64,000 nucleotides of DNA from Bromus sterilis (Eukaryota > Streptophyta > Magnoliopsida > Poales > Poaceae): the NCBI GenBank assembly GCA_950022295.1, contig OX465599.1, positions 288,445,501-288,509,500 on the forward strand, in the 5' to 3' direction. The translations under genes and the position numbers were made by a program. Positions 56,601 to 64,000 of the stretch are shown here, piece after piece; the first letter of the stretch is position 1, and every line of letters starts with the position of its first letter. A model generated the notes under the pieces. The model saw only the letters and a list, made by a program, of their open reading frames with translations. It searched no databases and had not been told where the DNA came from.

Positions 56601-58240
56601 TATTCCCCGAGATTCGGGCCGATTGGTTGCAATCGGTTCAGATCTTTAATGTCTTTTGCTGACTGCCGTGTCTCTAACCCCATCTTGCTGTTCCTCTCAG
56701 GTTGTTATAGAAGAAAAACGTGAGGTCTTCGAGAAGCTCCTTGATGCATACACTGCCAGCCTCCGAACTCTTGCCCAGGCTCAGCTGCAGGTCAACAACC
56801 AGTCGGCTGAGATTACTAAACTGAAAGGTAACTTCTCTACCATTTCTGTCCTCTCTCTGACTAAACATGTTCTCATATCTTCATGCTCTCTTCTAGCTTC
56901 TATTCCCATGGTAGATGAACTTCAGGGCCGAATTGCTGAATTAACTGCAGAACTTGACCAATATGGTCCAGCACTCGCCAAAGCGAAGGAAGAAGCGACC
57001 CGACTGCAGGGGGTAGAAAACGATCTCAATCGGACTATCCAGGGTCTTCGCTCGGAAATGGCCACCCTTGAGAGAAAAATTTTGGCCGACATTGCTGCCG
57101 TGACGGCTGTCGGTGATGGCCTCATCGCCGAGAGAGATGCTGCTGTTGCCGCCCGAGAGGCCTTGCAAGCTGAAAAGGATGAAGCAGTCGTTGCCCGTGA
57201 TTCTATTCAGCGAGATCGCGATGAACATGTTGCCAAGTATGAAGACTTGGAGAAACGCAACTATGAGGAGACCACCCGACTGCGCCGCCGAGCCAAAGGC
57301 TTCTGCGACACAATGACCGAGATGGACGTCCTCCTTAGCGGTGGGTGTTTCCTGCACCTTATGCGCTTTCCGATTGCTCTCTTCTCTTATCTTATTGGTC
57401 ATACTTCCTTTTCGTGACACAGAAGCCTGGCCCGAGTCTGAAGCAGCTGCCAATGCAGCCGTCGCCAAGTCCCGAGAGGAAACCGTTGCCGCCGGAGGGA
57501 CCTGCGACCGTGAAGATAACGTCTAGACCCGGTATGAATATCTGATTGGCACCGAAGCCCGTATTCCTGTTATCAAGGGCATCGCCTTGTCCTTCAAGCT
57601 CGGCGTCCTGAAGATTGCTGAATCGCTGTGGTCGCCGACTGAGCTTAAGGTCGGACTTCAGAAGATGAAGAACGCTGCTGACTCCTCTGCCGAGATCCAC
57701 AGGAGGGAAATACAAGATGAAGAAGATTCTGACAAGGGGGAAGCTCCGAATGCTACCACTGAGCAGACTCGGACTCTCCTGAAGGCCATCCCACGTCGAA
57801 TCGATGTATTGCTGAACTCTGCCGGTCGGACTGGCGCGGAAACCGCCCTTCAGACCGTGCTGAGCTGGTACCCTCAGGTGAAAATCTCCCAACTTTACAT
57901 CCTCCGAGAGAACGCCTCCGATCTGCTAGCCAGCACTATGGTAAACTGGTTCTCTCCATACGAGTATACTCCGTATCTCGACGAGGGAGGGAACCCGCTC
58001 CCCGCTCCTACCATTTCTGGCCTGGCCGAAGAGCTCTCCGATAGCAGCTCATCTCAAACATCTCCACGATCCAAGCAGACTGGTGCCACAACTTCTGAAG
58101 CGCAATCGGATCTGACTGCTCCGTCTTCTAGCTCAGTGCCTCCGACTGCCTGTGTCATGCTATCAACTGTTTTACTTATTGTAGCTTACCGATACTGGAT
58201 CGGTTTTATCCTATCTTGTCCTCTGACTGTCCGTTTGTAA
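53691..58240 (+). pseudogene. Antisense six-exon gene of the Tat element ('putative gypsy type transposon' family), two stops
   Basis: Exons 53691-54629, 54703-55247, 55323-56130, 56701-56827, 56897-57340 and 57423-about 58240. All junctions are GT-AG with consistent phase, total 3681 nt (1226 aa if the two in-frame TAGs at 55573-55575 and 57524-57526 are ignored). Exon 1 holds the conserved domain: FERGFVLPASSFFRGFLDF, then LSGFVTLCEGYLGCRPS and later WQTSFFYVKSP, which I recall as the transposase_28 / putative gypsy-type transposon family. Exons 2-3 are acidic, then Ser/Thr/Pro-rich. Exons 4-5 form a long coiled coil. Exon 6 has a Trp-rich block (SWYPQVKISQLY). Start chosen at the first ATG after the TATA box, in context AACCATGGC. 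Function unknown; known Tat elements such as maize Grande also carry antisense ORFs. The 3' end is uncertain. Confidence 0.75.
56181..56652 (+). repeat. Four 128-bp tandem repeats with three hairpins each, in intron 3 of the antisense gene
   Basis: Copies start at 56181, 56310, 56438 and 56566 (the last partial). Each contains a perfect 10-bp inverted repeat, GTGGGTGCGC and GCGCACCCAC, around a 4-nt loop: GCCA in copy 1, GCAA in copies 2-4 (left arms at 56186, 56315, 56443 and 56571). Each also carries CCCGA/TCGGG around GAT, and CCGATTG/CAATCGG around GTTA or GTTG. The array fills most of the intron between exons ending 56130 and starting 56701. Confidence 0.9.
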
Positions 58241-58953
58241 GGTATAATTTTAATTCTGCCGACACCTACTGGGTGTGCCTTGGATGTAATGAACTTATTC
58301 GGCTTTGGGCCTGTCCTTCTGATGCAATCCGATTGCTTGGTTTTTGCTTTCTACTTGTGCGATCAACTTTGTGTCTTTGTTGGTTTCCTTTATCGGCTGC
58401 ACTTGGGGATGTCTACCGTGTCCACCTTGCTGCCGTCATGCGGTCCGCAATCGGATCAACGGTAGCTTACCAGCCAAGGTTCGATAAGTATTTTCTTTTT
58501 TACACGACAAGATTTAACGCAAAGGATTCTGCGACAGTAGGCGCCGATTGCGTGCTATCAGGTCCGATGCCCTGGGGCGTGGCGCACTCGGCAACTTTGT
58601 GTTATCGACTATGCCCTTAGTGGCGCGTTTCGGATTGTTTCCCGGGGATTCGTACTGCCGACTGCCTCAAATACGACCCTTCTCAATGCCGCAAACCTTT
58701 TAGTGGTTTGCGCTTGAGCTGAGTGCCGAGTTGAGTGCTAGCCCGCAGTCCCCGTGCCTCGATGGCCTATTCGCTTGGCCTCGTAGTCGGTCAGTCCCCG
58801 GGTGTGTTATACATACCTCGGGTATGGCTGCACGTCGCTGATTGAGGCTAGCGCTTCGAATGAAATTATGCGAAGATAATCGAATGCTCATTTTCAGAGG
58901 CATGATAACTTTTACTGCTTGCTTGCCGAATGGCTTACATAAGTTTCTGCTGC
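58241..58953. other. Spacer between antisense gene and pol 3' end
   Basis: About 700 bp in which the two convergent transcription units would end. No gene recognised; T-rich stretches occur near 58490. It still contains CCGACTG (58658). Confidence 0.5.
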
Positions 58954-59512
58954 TCAGCTATAGAACGGACATAACAACTCGGCGTTCCACGGCCGCTCCG
59001 TCTCTGCTCCTGATGTGTCCTTGTGCCGAGTGCCCTTGGTGCAGTCGATCAGATAATAGGAATTGTTCTTGAGCGCTCTGCTGATGACGAATGGCCCTTC
59101 CCAAGGCGAGGATAGCTTGTGCTGCCCATCTGACTTCTGGATTCGCCGTAGCACCATGTCTCCTTCTCGGAAAGCGAGAGGACGAATCTTCTTGCTGTGG
59201 TAGTGCCGCAACTTCTGCTGATAGACTGCTGACCTGGACAAGGCCAACAGACAAGCTTCTTCTTTGAGGTCGATGCCGTCTTCTCGTGCCGATCTAGCCT
59301 CTTCTTCGGTGTACAGGGCATGCCGAGGTGAGTCGAACTCGATGTCGGACGGGATGACTGCCTCTGAACCATACACTAGGAAGAAAGGAGTGAATCCAGT
59401 CGACCTGTTTGGTGTGGTCCTTAAGCTGAACAGTACTGCGGGAAGCTCTTCAATCCATGCTCCGGGTGCCCTCTCAAGTGGCTCTACCAATCTGGGCCTG
59501 ATACCCGATAGG
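58954..59512 (-). pseudogene. Integrase C-terminal part (Tat)
   Basis: Open from about 59512 to the stop at 58954. Begins in the post-catalytic helix (RPRLVEPLERAPGAWIEELPAVL...) and includes FFLVYGSEAVIPSDI, LRRIQKSDGQHKLSSPWEGPFVI (the GPF/Y-type module) and a short C-terminus without a chromodomain, as expected for Tat. Out of frame with the integrase core upstream, with a one-base loss near 59519. Confidence 0.8.
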
Positions 59513-59513
59513 A

Positions 59514-61037
59514 TTAGCCCATTTCTCTTTCGACTTGACCGTTTGATTGCGGGTGCGCCACAGATGCGAGATCAAGCCGAATGCCCTGTTGAGATGCATA
59601 CCGGGCCAGTGCACCCTTCGCAAAGTTTGTGCCATTGTCGGTAATGATGCTGTTAGGCACACCATATCTGCATACAATGTCGGCCACAAACCTAACTGCA
59701 GTCGGCCCATCCAGCTTCTTGATCGGTCTAGCTTCGATCCACTTGGTAAATTTTTCCACTGCAACCAGAAGATGTGTCATGCCACTTTGAGCTCTTTTGA
59801 ACGGTCCGACCATGTCCAAACCCCATACCGCAAACGGCCATGCTATTGGGATTGTCTTTAGTGCCGATGTTGGCTGATGAATTTTTGCCTTGAAACGCTG
59901 ACAACCCTTGCAGTACTTCACCAGATTTTTAGCCGCTGCAAGGGCAGTCGGCTAGTAGAAACCATGTCGGAATGCTTTGCTGGCAATGGCCTTTGCAGAC
60001 GCATGATGACCGCATTCACCTTGATGAATGTCTCTGAGCAGCTCCAAGCCTCTGTCCTCTTCTACACATCTCTGAAGGATGCCAGTTGCACTCTTGCACA
60101 CTAGCTCATTGTTGATTATTGTGTATGCCCAAGATCGGCGGCTGATTTGCCTTGACTCTGCTAAATCTTCTGGGAGGACTCCGTCTGCTAGGAAATCTCT
60201 AATCGGCTGTGCCCATGATGGCGCACTGACCACTGCCATTACCACCGCATGCTGGGGTAAGACCTCTTCTTGTGCCTCGGTTCCTTGGTCGTTGGCCTCC
60301 TGGACCTCGGCCTCTTGGACATCCGCCATCTCTGTCTCTGCTTCTGAACTGCCGACTGCGGCGCCTAGCACGCGTTCGGCAGCCCCTGGTGCCGACTTCT
60401 CACCTGGAGCTGGAGCTTCATCATTGCAATCGGCAATTTCTGATGTCATTGGTTCTTCGGAGGTTGTGCCTTCTGGCGCAGCCTCTACTCGCTTCCCTCT
60501 GGCTTTGCTCTTCTCTTGTTCCTCTGCAGCCCCTGGCTCGCAATCGGCAGCCCCTGGTGCTGTTGCCGAGACACCCTGAGCGCCTGACTGCTTCTTCATG
60601 GTTGCTGGTTTGGCCGGTTGAACTTCTTTTGCCTTTTTCAGTGCTTCAAGATCCGTCTCCGAGATGAAAATGGACTCGGACTCTGGGGATGGTGCGATGG
60701 ATGGCTTCTTGATATGCTCCAACGATACTCCTGGTGGGATTGCTTGCCTTGTTGAGCCGAGCTTGGATAATGCATCTGCTACTTCGTTGCTTGCTCTTGG
60801 CACATGATGGAACTCGCAACCTTCGAAATACCCGCTGATCTGCTGCACTAGGAAGCGATAGCTTGCCATGTTAGCATCCTTTGCATCCCAAGTGCCCGAG
60901 CACTGCTGTACCACCAGGTCGGAATCACCAAAGCACTCAATATTTCGAATACCGATTTCCTTGGCAAGCTTGATACCATGCACAAGGGCTTCGTATTCGG
61001 CGACATTGTTTGATGCTGCGAAGTGAATCTGGAGCAC
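59514..61037 (-). pseudogene. Second RNase H, acidic linker and integrase core (Tat)
   Basis: One frame from 61037 to 59514 with an in-frame TAG at 59949-59951 (the frame to 59952 ends there). The second RNase H lies at the start (NNVAEYEALVHG, ECFGDSDLVVQQ, NEVADALSKLG), its first Asp (FDGSK) being upstream of a TAG near 61038. A linker of about 150 residues rich in Glu, Ala and Pro spans roughly 60254-60707. Then the integrase finger (HQGECGHH, CKGCQRF) and catalytic D, D, E in WGLDMVGPF, IITDNGTNF and HPQSNGQVERE. The core ends at a frameshift near 59519. Confidence 0.8.
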
Positions 61038-62561
61038 CTATTGCAGTTGATCTCCTCTTGGTGAAGTGAGCACCACACCAGCCCCTAGGCCATTCTTCAT
61101 CTTGGAGCCGTCAAAATGCATTCTCCATGAATCCGACATCGGGAGCTGTGGCATGTACCGAGCTTCAGCCCAGTCCACTAGGAAATCGGCCAATGCTTGT
61201 GACTTGATTGCCGTTCTCGGCTCATATTGGATGCCATGACTAGCGACTTCGATTGCCCACTTCGCCACTCTTCCGGTTGCATCTCTGCTTCCGATGATGT
61301 CGGCCAAAGGAGCCGAACTGACGACGGTGATCAAGTGAGCTTGAAAGTATGGCTTCAATCTCTTGGCTTCCATGTACACTCCATAGCACATCTTCTGATA
61401 GTGAGGGTAGTTCTTCTTGGATGCAGAGAGCACTTCGCTGATGTAGTATACTGGACGCTGAATTTGCTGTGCCTTGTCTTTCTCGGGCCGCTCCACCACC
61501 ATAACTGCGTTGATCACCCGATTGGTTGCCGCAATGTATAACATCATTGGTTCCTTCTCAATCGGGGCAGCCAGAATCGGTGCCGTGGAGAGCATGCGCT
61601 TGAGCTCTCGGAAAGCTTCATTTGCTTGAGGGGTCCAAGTGAACTTCTCCGTCTTCTTCATCAACTGGTACAACGGGATTGCTTTTTCACCCAGCCGACT
61701 GAGAAATCGGCTGAGGGATGCGAGGCAACCGGTGAACTTCTGCACCTGCTTCAGGGTTTTGGGCTGCTCCATGCGCTCTATTGCGGCTATCTTCTCGGGG
61801 TTGCATTTGATTCCCCTCTCGGAAACGAGAAACCCCAAGAGCTTGCCGGCTTGAACTCCAAACACGCACTTCTCCGGGTTGAGCTTGATCTGATAAGTTC
61901 TCAAGTTTGCAAATGTTTCCCTGAGGTCATCCAACAGCGTGACTCCCTTTGCCGACTTCACCACTAAATCATCCACGTAAACATGGAGATTTCTGCCAAG
62001 TTGAGAGTGTGTGCATCTCTGAATCGTGCGCTGATAAGTGGCACCCCCATTCTTCAGACCAAACGGCATGGTGATATAGCAATAAGCCCCGAAGGGGGTT
62101 ATAAATGCAGTTTTTATCTGATCCTCCACCGCCAATTTAATCTGGTGATATCCAGCAGTAGCATCCAGAAAGGACAACAGCTCGCAGCCGGCTGTAGAAT
62201 CAATAACTTGATCAATACGGGGCAGAGCAAACGGATCTTTTGGGCATGCCTTGTTCAGGCAGGTGTAATCTATACACATGCGCCAAGTCTTGTTCTTCTT
62301 CATGACGAGGACTGGATTCGCCAGCCACTCGGGGTAAAATACTTCCATGATGAACCCTGCAGCCTGCAGCTTCACAACCTCTTCGTCGATTGCCCTTCTC
62401 TTGTCCTCAGAAAATCGTCTCAAGGGTTGCTTGACCGGCTTCGAACCTGGCCGAATGTGCAACTTGTGCTCGGCGAGTTCTCTCGGCACACCAGGCATGT
62501 CTTGTGGAGACCATGCAAAGATGTCCCGATTCTCACGGAGAAACTCGACGAGCGCGCTTTC
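61038..62561 (-). pseudogene. Reverse transcriptase and first RNase H (Tat)
   Basis: In frame with the gag-protease ORF but separated from it by TAG at 62562-62564. RT motifs: RMCIDYTCLNKACPKDPF, the catalytic HVYVDDLVVKS and FGLKNGGATYQR. RNase H1-like region after LYIAATNRVINAV, then ADFLVDWAEA leading to HFDGSKMKNGLGAG, the first strand of the second RNase H. The frame stops at TAG 61038-61040. Confidence 0.9.
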
Positions 62562-63839
62562 CTATTTATCGCTGAGTCCTGCTCCGACTACAACAAACTT
62601 GGTTGAGTCGGAGGGATCTAGAGCGATCTTCTTGTTGTCCTTGGCCGACTGAAAAGCCGATTCCTCATCTACTCTCTTTGCCGGGCCGACTGGGAGTGGA
62701 TTCTTGTTCTGTGCTTGCGCCATTGCGATCACCTTGCTGAGCTGACGCTTCTCCGTCTTGACCACTAACGAGTCAGCCAAACTGCTGCCAGCGGATGTGC
62801 ACTCGAGGGACTTCCTGAAGTCCCCGGTGACAGTGATGACACCGTTTGGCCCTGGGATCTTCATCTTTAGGTATGTCTGTTGTGCATTGATCATGAACTT
62901 GGCAAACGCCGGCAACCCCAACAGAGCATGGTAAGGACTGCTGAGGTCGGCGACCTCAACCCAAATCGACTCCCTTCTGAAATTTTCCTCCGTGCCGAAT
63001 ATGACATCCAGCCGAATGCGACCCATGGGGGTGCAAGACAATCCCGGGACAATCCCATGGAACGTCGTCCGACTGCGCTCTAGATCTCTCTCTGTGAGCC
63101 CTAGCTTGATCATTGTATCTCTGTACAGAATGTTGATTGTGCTTCCTCCATCAACGAGCACTCGGGAGAATTTGCATGAAAACTTTGGTCCTGCGAACAG
63201 AGCGTCCACCACCAGCGGATAGTTGCCCGGACTCGGCAAAATGGTGGGATGATCTGCTCTGTCCCAGGATATAGGACATTCGGACCAAAGCACAAACTGG
63301 GGAATCGGTGGCATAGTGGCATTAACTTCCGCTGCTCGGGCTCTCCGACTGCCCTTGTCCGTGGACTCGCTGGTGAAAATCATGTAGGTGGCATCTTGCT
63401 GCGGGAACTGGTTCTGCTGCTGAGGTGGTCCTCTGTTCTGTGGTGGTGGTGGGGGTGGAGGTGGTAAAGCTTCTCCCTTCGCAATTCTTCTCACAAAGTC
63501 ACGCTGCCGAGTAGTGTGCGCAGACGGCCTGCCAGGCGTGCTGTGCAACTTACATGGCGCGTCCAGCATGTCCTCGAACGTGTACTTCGGTTTCATCTGT
63601 CCCGGGGGTCTCACATTTGGAATCATCTTCCGACTGCCTCCTGCAGCTGCTGGATCCTCCTCATTCTGGACAGCGGCCACCTGCCGACTGCCATACTGAG
63701 TATCGGGCTGCTCATCCTTGCGCTTGCCACTGTTCTGCTGGTTGTGGTTTTTGTTGTTGCGGTTGTTCTCCCTTCTTTCCTTCCGACTGAGGCCTTGGTT
63801 CCCTGTGTCCGACTGCGGAGCCCCTGGTGATTGGATCAC
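62562..63839 (-). pseudogene. Gag C-terminal region and protease (Tat)
   Basis: 425 codons. A basic, Asn/Gln-rich stretch (RRENNRNNKN) and a polyproline run near 63440-63470 lie between gag and protease. The protease holds VDGGSTINILY, where Tat elements usually have D-G/S-G-S, and a later LLGLPAFAKFM block. It ends at TAG 62562-62564, after which the same frame continues into RT. No zinc knuckle is seen in this segment. Confidence 0.75.
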
Positions 63840-63840
63840 A

Positions 63841-64000
63841 CCTCCAACTCCGAGCTTTGGATAGGGCGCATCGCAGAATCGGACATGGCGAACGCATTTG
63901 CCACCTTCATGAGCTCGGCGAGCGATGTGAAGTCTTTGCGGAGCAGCTTGTGCTTCAACATTGAATCAGCCAGGCATCCATCAGTAAAGTACTGAATGGC
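63841..64000 (-). pseudogene. Gag fragment at the right edge (Tat)
   Basis: About 53 codons in a different minus-strand frame, including YFTDGCLADSMLKHKLL and LAELMKVANAFAMSD, the end of a gypsy gag core domain (retrotransposon gag family). It stops near 63842 and the protease ORF picks up in the next frame, so a one-base indel lies there. The rest of gag is beyond the window. Confidence 0.65.

Larger units (their letters stand above)
52000..64000 (-). mobile_element. Tat-lineage gypsy retrotransposon with antisense gene (runs off the right edge)
   Basis: Minus-strand element: 3' LTR at 52000-52982, opposite-strand gene at 53691-58240, then integrase, second RNase H, RT and protease/gag leftward from 64000. 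A second RNase H after the RT-RNase H unit and an extra downstream ORF identify the Tat lineage (Grande, RIRE2 and relatives). Its pol carries stops and frameshifts. The 5' LTR and gag start lie beyond the window. The heptamer CCGACTG recurs through all parts. Confidence 0.85.

Noticed and set aside
56181..56652. Tandem array as a CRISPR-like repeat
   Set aside because: Units are contiguous near-identical 128-mers without unique spacers, in a plant retroelement intron.
60079..60667. Plus-strand frames opposite the Tat pol linker
   Set aside because: They are mirror frames of the repetitive Glu/Ala-rich linker on the minus strand.

Overview
The window is plant nuclear DNA, almost certainly from a large-genome grass and most likely a Triticeae species (wheat, barley, rye or Aegilops). 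The evidence is one intact, GC-rich, ten-exon grass cuticular-wax gene lying among nested LTR retrotransposons of the SIRE/Maximus, chromovirus and Tat types, plus a Stowaway MITE in an intron and a 5S-derived Cassandra-like remnant. No bacterial genes, CRISPR arrays or rRNA operons are present.

Layout. 1-3240: a partly duplicated (period 1426 bp), mosaic LTR-like block related to the chromovirus LTRs further right. 4125-9719: a complete CER3/WAX2/GLOSSY1-type gene (626 aa predicted) with an upstream ABRE-like site and TATA box; it is the only host gene. 9720-12381: intergenic DNA with a degenerate Cassandra-like TRIM. 12382-12834 and 37849-40037: two pieces of an old, broken copia element. 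Between them (12835-37848, target duplication GCTAT) sits a gag-only, non-autonomous copia-type element with 2.5-kb LTRs. Its 3' LTR was itself hit (target duplication GTTGA) by a young, intact 13.75-kb SIRE/Maximus-type element at 23965-37714, which carries gag, pol and a third 1313-aa ORF behind its own TATA-like signal.

40038-51999: a minus-strand chromovirus (Tekay/Del-like, with a C-terminal chromodomain-like segment). It carries several stops and frameshifts and a broken extra ORF between primer-binding site and gag. It truncated the old copia element, and its upstream LTR appears cut by the next insertion. 52000-64000 (running off the right edge): a minus-strand Tat-lineage gypsy element with second RNase H and integrase. 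Downstream of pol, on the opposite strand, it carries a six-exon gene with its own promoter-like region. One intron of that gene holds four 128-bp tandem repeats, each able to form three hairpins.

How it works together: the wax gene is an independent host locus. Each autonomous element type here carries a product beyond gag-pol (an upstream ORF in the chromovirus, a downstream sense ORF in Maximus, a downstream antisense spliced ORF in Tat), and two of these have plausible private promoters. All coordinates, motif positions and difference counts were read by eye; family names rest on recalled family features, not on database searches.
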